NCBI GenBank assembly: GCA_030770535.1 | Contig: JASVEC010000020.1 | Span: 806,001-870,000 of the forward strand | Length of the DNA stretch: 64,000 nucleotides | Source of the DNA: Batkoa obscura | Lineage: Eukaryota > Entomophthoromycota > Entomophthoromycetes > Entomophthorales > Batkoaceae | Reading direction: 5' to 3' | Shown here: positions 10,212-21,792 of the stretch, piece by piece | How positions within the stretch are numbered: position 1 is the stretch's first letter | Layout: every line of letters begins with the position of its first letter | Made by a program: the position numbers and the translations under genes | Notes under the pieces: model-generated | What the model was told of the DNA's origin: nothing | Databases searched by the model: none | Seen by the model: only the letters and a program-made list of their open reading frames with translations

Positions 10212-13200
10212 TTATTTGACTTCTTTCTTCTGTTTTGATGATGAAGAAAAAGTAGGCTTTAAGGGGGATTTTTTATCATCAATAGAATTGCTCTTTCTAG
10301 TATTAAATCCAGCGGTAGGTGAAGGTGTCTTTTTAGGTGAATGAAGTGGTGAAGATTCTCTACTTAATCGCCCACTTTTACCAATAGCTGGGGTAGTTTG
10401 AATGGGCGCTGGTGAAGCAGATACCTTTTTAGTAGCCTTGTTAGTTAATACTGGTGATGCCATAACTTTATTGTTATTTGGGCTTGATGTAGATGGCTTC
10501 CTTTCTTTTTGATTATTTTGAGTAGGTAAAGATTGTTGGCGATTATGCTTTGGAGTATTAGAATTTGTAGTTGGTTTTGTATTCGATGGAGATACTTTCA
10601 CTTTAGCTTGAGTAGTAGCAGGTTGTGCTTTAACGTCATTTGTATTTTTAATATCATTTTTAACTTCAATATCAACATTAAGTTGTTTTTTCTTTTGATT
10701 TTCATCAAATGCTTGTTTTAATTTACTTAAAAGATCTAAAGCAGTAGCTGCTGACCAAGCTTGAGTTGGACAAGAATCTGGACAAAATTTACCATTGGAA
10801 TTAGTAAGTTCTGGTATTCCTGAATAAGGTTCTTTTCTTAATACATCTTTAAATCCAGTTAATTTAGAATGTATAAAAGTGCTTAATTTAATAAGTTCTT
10901 CTTCATTCAAATTATCTAAACTAAACTGTAATTTAGATCCTAAGAAATAACCTAATGGCCACCCCCATTCTGGGCCTTGATGGTAATTGAAGCCTTTAGC
11001 AATACTTGCATCATTAGAATCATTGGAGTTGTCATAATCACCACGGTAAGCTAAATCCTTAGGATCAAGTGTTTTCATACCTAATGGAGCTAATAACACA
11101 TCCTCAGCCATTTTAAGGGCCTGTTGAGCATGCTTTTGATCAAATAATTCAGGTGCTACATACATGGCTACAGGGAAATTAGGACGAAGACGATAATCTG
11201 TGTACTCAATCGAACTATTAAGGGTATCTTTGTAAATACCTCTTCTATTGATTAAACTTGGATTGATATGGTATGCTTCTTGATCTTCATCTTGTAATGG
11301 TACATAATAATACTTTTCAAAATTCTGTAAAACTAATTCATTCCATTGTTTAAATGTAAATGCTTGTTTATCTTCAAGGTTAACTTGCTTATATGGATAC
11401 TCATTACTTTCACTTAAATTAGTAATCCAACGCAAAGCTGATTTAAGTAATCCAGTCAATTCAACTGGAGCACCATCACGTGGAGTAGCTGGAACTCCCA
11501 TGGTCCCTGCCTTAACTGATTCTCCCATCTTATCCATCCATGTTCCACAATTATATTTACTTCCACCAAAAATAAATCCATTTTCTTTATTTAAAACTAC
11601 TTCAACATTGAATCCTTTATCAGACATATGATCATCTAGATTAGGACCAGCATTCCATTCTCTAAATTTGATCCCTTGAGCATGACGTTGGAAGATATCT
11701 TGAATGATATCGTATAATGGTTTAGAGACAGAATAAGAGAGCGGATCATCATAGGCAACAAAGTTATCACCATCAGGGAATCTCATTGGTACTTGTACCT
11801 TTAAGATAGCATTACCTTCTGGTGCCATTATACAGTAGTCTTGTAAAGCTTGAAGGAACCACCAGGTAGCATCTCTAGCATTGTATCTTGGAAAACGCAA
11901 ACTGTCTAACAAATTAGGAACAAGACCATGTTTTACTGAACCAGCAAATGAAAGTAAATGTTGACGCGCGAGTTCAAAGTTACCTGTACAGAGATACAAC
12001 CCTTTTAATGAGATAAAGGTATCTCTACCCCAGCATCGCATATGTCTAACTGCAAAATGAGGTAACCCAGCTGCTAAACAGGGACCAGCTTCTTTTGGAT
12101 GAAGTGATGTTGTTTTTACTTCTCCACTGAGTTGAATAGAACACATAGCTAAGCCTTTGATAAACCAATCACCTTGTTGTACAAACTCTGACATAGTAGA
12201 ATACGCTTTTTTGGTTGCTGCATTATAAGCAGAGAAGATCAACATAGAGAAATACTTTGGAAACAAAAAGGAGGGTACTTTTTCTAATAACTCCCTTTGC
12301 TTAATAAACCATTGATGGGTTTTGTTAAGTGAGGGTTCAATCTCTAGATGTTGTTCGAGTCGATTGATAATATAATCTAAAGCCCATCTACCATCTCTGA
12401 GGTTTTGGCAAATAGGATGGCCAAGGTTATTTGATAACATAACTGGTTTTAAAGCAGAGACGAAGCCTTGTAAACCACAATAAGCTAAGTGCCCAACGTG
12501 CGGGAATTCATAGGAACCAGCAGCATCACCAATCAAATCCTTTTCTTCTGCATCACAACGGTACAATAGAATGTTTAGGCCAAGATGAGTTAAATCTTGT
12601 ACATTCTCTTCAACTTGATCACCGATTTGAGAGGTAATTGATTCATTGAGTTCATTAAGTTTGGTTTTGATTAATAAAGTACTTCCATGTTTAAAATTTT
12701 CATTTAAAACAAGTTCAACATAAGGACCTAAGTCATCTTTACCATGACGTACTTCTGGAAATTCAAGCTCCTTTAAAACAGTATTTAAGCCTGTAATAAA
12801 TTCTTTGTCTTCTGGTTCTTTACTATCATTTACATCCAGTTTATAGGAACTGATAAATTCAATGGAAGTACCCCTAAGTATTACAGGTGATAAATAGCTG
12901 GTTTCTGAAGAATGCTTGTAAGCAGTATGAGCAATAAGTAAATAGCCTTCATGGGATTTGGGATGTTGACGATGTACCATAACATATTGGTTTTCATGAT
13001 GAACATGGATTTCATTGTATCCTTCTTTACATAATTTGTAATGTAAATTAAGCATCTCTTTCTTTGCTTTTCCAATACCAACACTTGTTGCATCAGAAAC
13101 TGTTTGATACAATCTCTTTTCACTTACAAGTTCTAAAAGCTTTGGATAAGCTTCATCATATCCCTTAACACTGCCAACAGCACAATAAGTCATACCAACT

Positions 13201-15492
13201 AACATAGCATTTGGTAAACTATCAATCGTTGTTCTCTTTTGAGTTGGTGATTCATTGTCATGGGTACAATCCATGAACAAAGAGTGAGTTACTTTACCCT
13301 CAATTGGTATAAGGTTGCATTCATATTCTTTACTTAAATTGAAAGATTTAAAAGAACCCTTCTTAGATCTCCAACTTTCATCTAAAGATCCAACCGGATT
13401 ACCACCATATCTATGTACAAGTCGACTCAATTCAAATGAATCACCAGCTTGCATAGCTTCACGTATCAAAGAATTCAGTCCTAGTTGGCATACATATTGT
13501 TTATCCATTTCTTCTGATCCAGTAAACAACTCAGCTACAATATAAAGATCTGGATTGGCTTGACGTGCAGCATCCAAAAGATATTCTGCTAAATGGATTG
13601 GGGTAGAATGACAGTTATCAATACGGAACCCATTGAATACTTGTGCCATTGTTATTGTGTATTGACGCATATGCTCCCACAACCATGGGTTGTCTTCTTT
13701 TGAGTTACCATATCTTAGCTTAGCACAATCTCCCCAGATAATCACATCTCTACGAAGATAAGCTTGGGATTGCGGGGATGCAAAGTCCACTTTAGGATCT
13801 GCTGCCCATACCCAACCATTGTTAGCAATAGCAAGTGCATGTTTGGAGTGCTTGGAAGTACGTTCATTTTGTGGTAAGCGTGTAAAATAAGTTTGTAGCA
13901 GAGGATGATGTTCATCGATCTGAGAGTATTGAGGCCCATTGGAAGCAAGTCTTTGAAATCTTAAATGATTTTCAATGTTTTGAATCATAGCAGCAGTGTC
14001 TTCATCAAAGGCAGTATAATAAGGGAGATTGATCATGTTTAACAAATCGTGGTAAACATTACTGGCTTCTTCTAAGTTGTCATAAACAGAACGATAGCCA
14101 AGGCGTACGCGCAAAATAGGGATGATTAATTCAGGTTTAAGATGTTTACCAAAACGTATCCCAGGTTGTTCTACCAAGGCGTGTTCTACCATTTTTAATC
14201 CTAAATCATAATTATTGAAGTTTCTAATATCTTCATTTGGAATACACGCTTCTACATTTTCATCAATTGTGCGTTCTTCAGCAATATTTTTTAATTCATC
14301 AATGGCTTTTTTAACATCAATTGCATAATATTCATATAATCTAAGATTAGGAATGACAGAATTACGAATAACTGAAACTACATCATTTAAATCAGCTTCA
14401 TTTTCAATACTACCTTTAAGGTTATAATGAGATTTTAACTGTGTAGATAACTCCAATAAAGCGGTATCTAATTCATAAGCTGGACGCAGATGAGGCGAGT
14501 TCTCTAAATTATAGCCAGCTTCTGGATGATCCCATAACCATTCAGAATCAAACGAAGTGTGATTCCATACCATATCAATTAAGCTCAATAATCCCTTTTC
14601 TTCACGCAAACCAGTAATGGTTTGCTTTAAAATATTTAACTTAACATCTTCGGTTGTCTTTGGAGGGAATAAATCATCTGAGAGGGCATTTTGATTAAAT
14701 AAAGAATAAGGAGAATTAGAACCTCCTCTCTTTTGTAAAGGTACAAAATGAATCAAATTATAACCAAGTTCAGAAGCGGCTTTAAAATGAGAATCCCACT
14801 TGGAAATAGGACCAAGCCACTTTGGCACAATAGATAATAAGTTAATACCGTCTAAGGGTAAATGGTTTCCATTAATATTTAATTTAGGATCAATGATAAA
14901 ATAGCCAAGCTTAGTTTTTATTAGCTCATTGAGTTCATTGTGATATGATATATAATATTGATAGATACCAGGCCTGGTTATTAATATATCACAGTGTGCA
15001 TTAGACTCAAAGCCTTTAATAAAACTAATAAAAATAAAAATAAGCATTTGTCATCATTACTGTATTAAAAATTAGTTACTTTAACTTATTAAAATTGGTT
15101 CTTTCAAAGTTATTGCTATTAAATATATGTTAAATAAGAATATTAATATTATTATTATTATTATTATTATGAGATTACCTAGCATCTGTTGGATAGTTAG
15201 TATTCAATTCACCGTTTAAAGAAGGTAAAGAGCCACTGGTTAAGACAATCCTTAGTCCATATGGTTTTATTGGAGCAGGTAAACGAATTAGTTTGTCATT
15301 GTCTTTAGCTTCTCCTTCTTTGTTTAATATTAACGTATAAACTGTGATCACCTCATCTCCCAATTGAATGCTTTCTTCCTTTTCTTTAGATACAGTCTGA
15401 GCGTTTGAATGCGTGTTATTTGTTTCTACCGTAGTTGGCATGGTTACTTTGTCTTTTGTTGAAATTGTTTTTTGTTTAGCGTTACCAATCAT
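10212..15492 (-). CDS. GDB1: Glycogen debranching enzyme
   Basis: Exons 15179-15492, 15080-15115 (a 36-nt mini-exon) and 10212-15024 sum to 5163 nt, 1720 aa. The mini-exon supplies NNFERTNFNKL, which joins the N-terminal domain in frame. The enzyme removes glycogen branches in the cytosol by 4-alpha-glucanotransferase and then amylo-1,6-glucosidase action. The N-terminal half has GH13-type motifs: DMVWNHTS, FRIDNCHSTP (nucleophile Asp), YIVAELFTGSE (acid Glu) and MDCTHDNESP. The C-terminal half has GH133 motifs: WGRDTFISLKGLYL, FPRYNARDATWWF and EWNAGPNLDDHMSDKGFNVE. Fungal and animal enzymes are usually about 1530 aa; here the last 150 residues form an extra Ser/Pro/Lys/Asn-rich tail. Start 15492 was chosen because an upstream in-frame ATG at 15582 would add a hydrophobic helix unlike a cytosolic enzyme. 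Confidence 0.95.
15149..15169. repeat. ATT microsatellite in GDB1 intron 1
   Basis: About seven ATT units inside the first GDB1 intron (15116-15178). It does not touch the splice sites. Confidence 0.85.
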
Positions 15493-16169
15493 GGTCAAAA
15501 AGTGATAGCTCAATTTCAATTTTTTTAAAATTAAACCTATAAATAATACTGTCAAATTCAGGAATATACTGATTATCTCCATCTAATATTTTTCTATTTA
15601 CCCGTACTTAAACATGCTTTGGTTGGGTATTTATCCCTTTTTTTAAAAAGATAAGGATTTATCTCGTAATTGATACGCCAAAAAAGTTAACTTTTTCAAG
15701 TAAGGGTGAGGTCATCATGGGAATTTAAAGGCATGGGAAAATACTTAAGGGAGTAAAGTTAGATTAGGATAATTAAAAAGCAAGCCAATAAAAATCGGAG
15801 ATTCAAATTAAAGTACTAATTATTCAACTTAAACTTTTTAAGTTCGGGAAAATGAGGATTTTAATTAGCCCTATTTTATTTGTGCGATTTGTTCAAATTT
15901 TAGCGAAAGTTGAGCAGATTACTTATCTAAAAAATAAGAGTAATGATTTGATTATTTTAAATAACGGTTAATAATACATTTGGATAAAAGTGAGATTAAT
16001 TATTGTTTCCGCTGTTAAAGGTTCAATCTTTCTAAGTTTTTATAGTAAAAATGCATATATTATAATTGAAATCCAGTTATAACTTTATTTATTGTAATTC
16101 TTTTAATGTTTATTATTTTAGTTTTGATATTAAAAGCTATAAAATGTTTTCAAAGTTTTTTTAATAAAT
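15493..16169. other. Intergenic region upstream of GDB1
   Basis: AT-rich DNA expected to hold the GDB1 promoter. No ORF or repeat recognised until the MITE at 16170. Confidence 0.5.
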
Positions 16170-16268
16170 GGGAGTGTTTCTTTTGACTTCATTATTTTTT
16201 CCATTTTTTAAGCGCTATTTGAGCGGAAAATTTGTTAGTAAAACTCTTAAATACAAAAATACATCCCC
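16170..16268 (-). mobile_element. MITE M (M1)
   Basis: 99 bp, ends GGGAGTG and CATCCCC, with the central AAGCGCTATTTGAGCGG block. Both flanks are AAAT, a clear 4-bp target duplication. It sits 28 bp from the left end of T2. In this list '+' means the end reading GATGTATTTTTGTGTTTAAG comes first. Confidence 0.9.
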
Positions 16269-17650
16269 AAATTATAGTTGACTAAAAATAATACATGGGG
16301 TTGTCTAAATTAGTTTCATTATTTTATCCAATTTTTGAAAAATTTTGTATTTTAAAAACTTCGCTTAAAATTCTATAAAATCATCTTTTATTAAAACAAA
16401 AGTACCCAGACACAGTTCTAAATCATTATATTATAGCTCATACTGTAAGTTAAGTTAATTGAATTTCTATTAGATCTTAAATACATATTCTTGTAAAGAT
16501 TAATTGGGGAATACTTATTATCAACTGCTTTATAACCAACATACATTGCAGATTTGTTATCAAATAAATGAACTGTTTTAATGTTATAACTACATTAGTA
16601 ATATATTGCCAAGTTAATAAATAGCTGCATGGGAGGGAGTGGTTAGCCTCAGAACTATAATTAACTATCTCTATATAGTACAAGTAATAATAGTATTTAC
16701 ATATTATTACAGTTACTTGTTCTTTGACTATTTATTAACTTAGCTACTAATAACTTAAGTAATCAATCTTACATTTAACAATCTATTTCTATCATTCAAC
16801 AAACTACTTACTTGTTTAGTAAATATCGAAATTTTTAAATTCTCTGTTATCTTCGTAAGGTAAGCTGGGATCGATCTTTTAATTTTTCTATTTTCTATAG
16901 ACTTTATAACTCTAATTGTAGCTATATCGCTCTTTTTGATGTATCAGATACTGGATAATAATGTAGTTTATTGTTATGTTTAATAAAGTGCAAACACTTC
17001 TCAATACCTTGCATCTCTATTATTCTTTTTGTATTTCTGTTTCTTTTGTACTTTTTAAAAATTATATCTGTTTTCCCATTATTAACAGTCAAGTTATTAA
17101 TTTTATTATGCTCGCAATTAAAAGCTCTGTAGAGATCAAATTGATTAAACAATCTCCTGCATATGCTGAACCATGATTCAATATTTCAGATAAATAATCA
17201 AAGTAAACTTTGCCTATTGTTTTATCATCTTTTAAATATAATACACCAAAATCTAATACTGATATAGCCTGTTTATTATAATGATCTAGATTTATTGAAT
17301 CTGGCCTTGTTCCTATTTCCATATTTTGTTTAAAATCTAAAATTATTATACAACTTTTGTTATTTAATTTTTTAATAGTTTCATTAAATGTGTTTTTTTG
17401 AGTATCAATACAGAATTTATATAATTTGTATAGTTTTTCTTCTTCACTGAAAATTTCTTCTATCTCTGCTTTGTTTTTTGCTGTATTTATTTTGTTTTCA
17501 AATAACTTTTTTCTAACTGTATACTGGGTAACATATATTACATAGATCCGTTTTTCTTGCTGGATTTTTGAAATTACTTGGTATATGTTTAAAAAGTGTT
17601 GACCTCTAGGTACTGCTTTGTCTTTTGGATCATTCAAATAATTACTATAT

Positions 17651-17748
17651 GGGGATGTTTTTTTGTGTTTAAGAATTTTACTAACAACCTTTCTACTCAA
17701 ATAGCGCTTAAAAAATGGAAAAATAATGAAGCCAAAAAAAACATCACC
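17651..17748 (+). mobile_element. MITE M (M2), nested in T2
   Basis: 98 bp with ATAT on both sides. T1 carries the empty site (TTACTATATATCATTC), which confirms a 4-bp addition. The minus strand reads open through it in the transposase frame. Confidence 0.9.
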
Positions 17749-18139
17749 ATATATCATTCTTCTACTTTTATTTAATATATATATATTACCTGATGAATAT
17801 TTACTATCATTGTTTTTTTATTAAACCTTGATGAAATAGTTGAATCATTTAGTAAATATTGTATGATAGTTTCAATTTGCTCATCTTTAATTTTTTTTGT
17901 ATTTTTAATAATAGGTTTTAATGTTGATATTTTATTATTATTACTTGTTTTTGAATAATCATATTGATTTCTATTTATATTAAACCCAAAACTCTTACAT
18001 TCATCAAAAGAATATACTGAAGCTATAGTTAATAATAACGCTACTTGCTGATTTTTATTTCCTGTTTCCCTTAAAGCACTAATTTTATACATTACTTGAT
18101 TAAGTTTATTATTATCGATAGTAAACTTTGATAATATAT

Positions 18140-18236
18140 GGGGCTGTTTTTTTTAGTTTCATTATTCTTCCATTTTTTAAGCGCTATTTGAGTGGAAAGA
18201 TTGTAGTAAAATTCTTAAATACAAAAATACATCCCC
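18140..18236 (-). mobile_element. MITE M (M3), nested in T2
   Basis: 97 bp with ATAT on both sides. The empty site in T1 is GATAATATATCTTTTC. The same insertion is present in T3 as M9. Confidence 0.9.
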
Positions 18237-18470
18237 ATATCTTTTCTTTGTTTTGTTTTGTTATAAAATTCCATAAACCTTAGGTTGTTATAAGTAGCTC
18301 TTAAAATTGATGTAAATAAATTACAATGTTTATATTGTGTACTCCTCCCTATTGTATTAAAATTTTCAAAAATTCCATTTGGAAGTTTAGTTATGAAAGT
18401 TTGCATTTTATTTTTATTTCAACAAAAAATAAAGTCAAATAATGTGTATTTATATAATACATAATCATAT

Positions 18471-18569
18471 AGAGTTGTATTTTTGTATTTAAGAGTTTTA
18501 CTAATAACTTTCCCACTTAAATAGTGCTTAAAAAATGGAAAAAATAATGAAGTTAAAAAAAACACTCCC
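18471..18569 (+). mobile_element. MITE M (M4), nested in T2
   Basis: 99 bp in the non-coding right arm of T2; left end eroded (AGAGTTGT), right end CACTCCC, ATAT on both sides. Not present in T3. Confidence 0.85.
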
Positions 18570-18739
18570 ATATAGTTAGGAAAATTAGCTATTTAAGAAA
18601 AGAAAACAATTAAAATAAGTTTTAAATAAATAAATTTGACTTTAAGTCTTTTAGATTTAACCGTCATACTAGACACAACTTAAAAATTTAAGATTTGGAT
18701 TAACTTCTAAGTAAATTCTGAAACCAATTCGGACAACCC

Positions 18740-19294
18740 CATATAGTAGATTTTAAATGGTAAATAAAAGTACATTTATGTATATTATATTTTTACTTAT
18801 AAAGATTATATAAGGAACTTTTTAAATATAGGAAGGAGTATTAAATATTAGATTCTTAAAAGCACCAAAATTTTAAGAAATATCAATTTCTTATGCGTAA
18901 AATTCTTGTTAACAGGAAAACTCGAATCTATCTTACAACTCATGTTTTTTAGCTATTAAGTTGATAAAGAACTATTTAATATCAATAATTTGTTTGTTTA
19001 CTACTTATATACACAATAAATATTAATTTATTGTAACATTTTTAATAAAAATAAATTGTAATATTGCTCTACAAAGTCAAGCTTTTAACAATACCTTAGC
19101 TTTTGTCTTTATTTCCCATTTTTTGATATCTTTTTATGTCTTTTTCAAAAACAATCATAAAAACTCTACTAAAGACACTTTTCTGTACTAACTAATATAG
19201 TGATTTGGATGTCCTTTTGATGCATTATAAATTCTATAACAAAATCCTAGCATCATTCAATATTTACTTATGATTCTGTTTATTTATAATATAT
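18740..19294. other. Intergenic, nothing recognised
   Basis: AT-rich DNA to the right of T2 with no ORF of coding character. Confidence 0.5.
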
Positions 19295-19396
19295 GGGGAT
19301 GTATTTTTGCGTTTAAGAATTTTATTAACAAATTTTCCGCTTAGATATAGCGCTTGAAAAATGGAAAAATAATGAAGTCGAAAAAAACACTCCCCC
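19295..19396 (+). mobile_element. MITE M (M5)
   Basis: 102 bp, GGGGATGT to CTCCCCC, with ATAT on both sides. It abuts the older copy M6. Confidence 0.85.
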
Positions 19397-19401
19397 ATAT
19401 A

Positions 19402-19507
19402 TTGTATTTTTTGGCTTCACTTTTTCGATCTTTTGAAGCGTTATTTAAAAGCGAAAAATTTGTTAGTAAAATTCTTAAATACGAAAATATATTCACAACC
19501 AACCCCC
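19402..19507 (-). mobile_element. MITE M (M6), degenerate
   Basis: About 105 bp matching the M consensus (GGCTTCAC, AAGCG, TTGTTAGTAAAATTCTTAAA) with eroded ends. It is tandem with M5, which may have inserted into its terminus. Confidence 0.7.
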
Positions 19508-19681
19508 ATATATATTGGTTTTTTTCCAAGCAAAATCTATTTTTTGAAAGAATATGTATAAATATAACGGGGCTTACATTAAATATTTTTGAACTTTCTA
19601 AAACTTCGCTTTTTTTGATATACAAACTCTAACTTTACTTTTTTTGTTTTTAAATGATACTTTATCTCTTAAATAAGATAT

Positions 19682-19780
19682 GAGAATGTTCCTTTCGATT
19701 TCATCACTTTTTCCATTTTTTAAGCGCTATCCTATTTGAGCGGAAAGATAGTAAAATTTTTGAACAAAAAACACATCCCC
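19682..19780 (-). mobile_element. MITE M (M7)
   Basis: 99 bp, left end GAGAATGTT, right end CATCCCC, with a 5-bp expansion near the central block. Flanks ATAT and AAGT do not match. Confidence 0.8.
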
Positions 19781-20054
19781 AAGTTTTAGATTTTAGCAGT
19801 AATTAAAAATATATGAAATAGGGTGATTGTATTTAATATTCTAAGTAAAATTCTCTATTTTTGATTTACAAATATACCCTTTAAATCAGAGAAAATCTTT
19901 ATCTTACAAGAAAATAATATTGTTATGCTGATATTTATATTAAATTTAAATCTTATTAAACATATGTATGTAATAAGCTTTTGAGGATTGTTCAGAAGCC
20001 TAATCCTGCAGCAGGAGCAAAGCTAAAAATAGGTATTAATTTTTTTAATCATTT

Positions 20055-20153
20055 GGGGATGTGTTTTTTGTGCTTAAGAATTTTACTAACAATTTTCCGC
20101 TCAAGTAGGGCTTAAAAAATGGAAAAAGTAATGAAGCCAAAAAAAACATCCCC
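20055..20153 (+). mobile_element. MITE M (M8)
   Basis: 99 bp, GGGGATGT to CATCCCC, with a perfect ATTT duplication on both sides. Confidence 0.9.
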
Positions 20154-20332
20154 ATTTATTAATAGCATTTTTTAATTTATAATGATTCAAAACTAAATTT
20201 TATAATCTTTTATAAATGATATGATTTTCAAAATTAAATAATAGTCGAGTTTGCATTCCTATAACCTCTGAGTCGTACTCTATTAGCAAATGATTAGAAA
20301 TAATAATCTTATAGCATAGGGTCAAAAATACT

Positions 20333-20404
20333 GATCCCGCCAGGGATCGAACCTGGAATCTTCTGTTCCGTAGACAGACGCCTTATCCATTGGGCCACGG
20401 GACC
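20333..20404 (-). tRNA. tRNA-Arg(ACG)
   Basis: 72 nt and no intron. The acceptor stem pairs GGTCCCG with CGGGATC (one G-U). The anticodon stem is TCTGT/ACAGA around loop CTACGGA, giving anticodon ACG, which reads CGU (and CGC/CGA after inosine editing). The T-arm is CCAGG-TTCGATC-CCTGG and contains the B box. A TTTTT run lies about 5 nt past the 3' end on the minus strand, suitable as a Pol III terminator. Confidence 0.95.
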
Positions 20405-20492
20405 ACTTTAAATTTCTAGTTCAAAAAATATATATATATCACCAAAATTGAACTACTTTACAAATGTTGTCATTTGAGAACATTTAAAATAT

Positions 20493-20717
20493 GGAGGATG
20501 TTTCAATTAGTTTCGTTTTTTATTCAATTTTTAAATATTTTGTATTTTTAAACGAAATTTTAAAATTCTATAAAAACAGATCTTTTTATCAAAACAAAAG
20601 CACCCAAACACAGTTCTAAATTATTCTGTTATAGTTTGTATTCTAAGTTGGCTGAATTCCTACTAGATCTAATAAAAAATCCCAGATCAACAAGGCTTTT
20701 ACTAATATAATATATAT
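20493..20717 (-). mobile_element. Old left-end remnant of a diverged T element
   Basis: It starts GGAGGATGTTTCAATTAGTT and continues with sequence alignable to the T left arm (AAAGCACCCAAACACAGTTC, TACTAGATCTAATAAAAA). It resembles the diverged left part of T4 (27000-27190). T3 sits directly on its right, so T3 probably inserted into an older T copy. Confidence 0.75.
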
Positions 20718-21205
20718 GGGGTTGTCCTAATTGGTTTCAGAGCCTATTTAGAAATTAATCCAAATTTAAAATTTAAAATTTAAAGTTTGTGTCCAATATG
20801 ACGGTTAAATCTAAAAAGCCTAAAGTTAAATCTCTCTATTTAAAACTTATTTTTAATTGTTTCCTTTTCTTAAATAGCTAATTTTCCTAACTATATATTT
20901 TATGTTAGTTCTGTTAGATATTTAACAGATATATAATATATAGCTATATGATTATATAATTATATAAATACATAATTATATAAATACAGTTATTTGACTT
21001 TATTTGACTTTATTTTTTGTTGAAATAAAAATAAAATGCAAACTTTCATAGTTAAACTTCGAAATGGAATTTTTGAAAATTTTAATACAATAGGGAGGAG
21101 CACACAATATAAACATTGTAATTCATTTACATCAATTTTAAGAGCTACTTATAACAACCTAAGGTTTATGGAATTTTATAACAAAACAAAACAAAGAAAA
21201 GATAT

Positions 21206-21302
21206 GGGGATGTATTTTTGTATTTAAGAATTTTACTACAATCTTTCCACTCAAATAGCGCTTAAAAAATGGAAGAATAATGAAACTAAAAAAAACAGCC
21301 CC
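21206..21302 (+). mobile_element. MITE M (M9), nested in T3
   Basis: 97 bp with ATAT on both sides; the same insertion as M3 in T2. Confidence 0.9.
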
Positions 21303-21693
21303 ATATATTATCAAAGTTTACTATCGATAATAATAAACTTAATCAAGTAATGTATAAAATTAGTGCTTTAAGGGAAACAGGAAATAAAAATCAGCAAGTA
21401 GCGTTATTATTAACTATAGCTTCAGTATATTCTTTTGATGAATGTAAGAGTTTTGGGTTTAATATAAATAGAAATCAATATGATTATTCAAAAATAAGTA
21501 ATAATAATAAAATATCAACATTAAAACCTATTATTAAAAATACAAAAAAAATTAAAGATGAGCAAATTGAAACTATCATACAATATTTACTAAATGATTC
21601 AACTATTTCATCAAGGTTTAATAAAAAAACAATGATAGTAAATATTCATCAGGTAATATATATATATTAAATAAAAGTAGAAGAATGATATAT

Positions 21694-21792
21694 GGTGATG
21701 TTTTTTTTGGCTTCATTATTTTTCCATTTTTTAAGCGCTATTTGAGTAGAAAGGTTGTTAGTAAAATTCTTAAACACAAAAAAAACATCCCC
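21694..21792 (-). mobile_element. MITE M (M10), nested in T3
   Basis: 99 bp with ATAT on both sides; the same insertion as M2 in T2, including the mutated GGTG end. Confidence 0.9.

Larger units (their letters stand above)
16763..18406 (-). pseudogene. Transposase of T2, internally deleted
   Basis: It starts MQTFITKLPNG at 18406. The first catalytic block (LDFKQNMEIGTRP) is present. The deletion removes both WADTGNHF and FFAEHHGKS, so the second Asp and the Glu are gone. MITE M3 interrupts the N-terminal part. MITE M2 interrupts the middle but leaves the frame open across it. Confidence 0.8.
16297..18739 (-). mobile_element. DNA transposon T, copy T2 (internally deleted, three nested MITEs)
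   Basis: The left end GGGGTTGTC is at 16297 and the right end GACAACCCC ends at 18739; flanks ACAT and ATAT. Compared with T1 it lacks about 340 bp of the transposase centre (junction near 17126, GAGCTTTTAATTGCGAGC read on the minus strand). MITEs M2, M3 and M4 are inserted in it. It forms a near-identical inverted pair with T3 (20718-23139), with the first tRNA-Arg between them. Confidence 0.9.

Noticed and set aside
10533-10721. 62-aa plus-strand ORF
   Set aside because: Antisense shadow of the GDB1 tail; the same applies to 12881-13123, 13315-13545 and 13742-13948.
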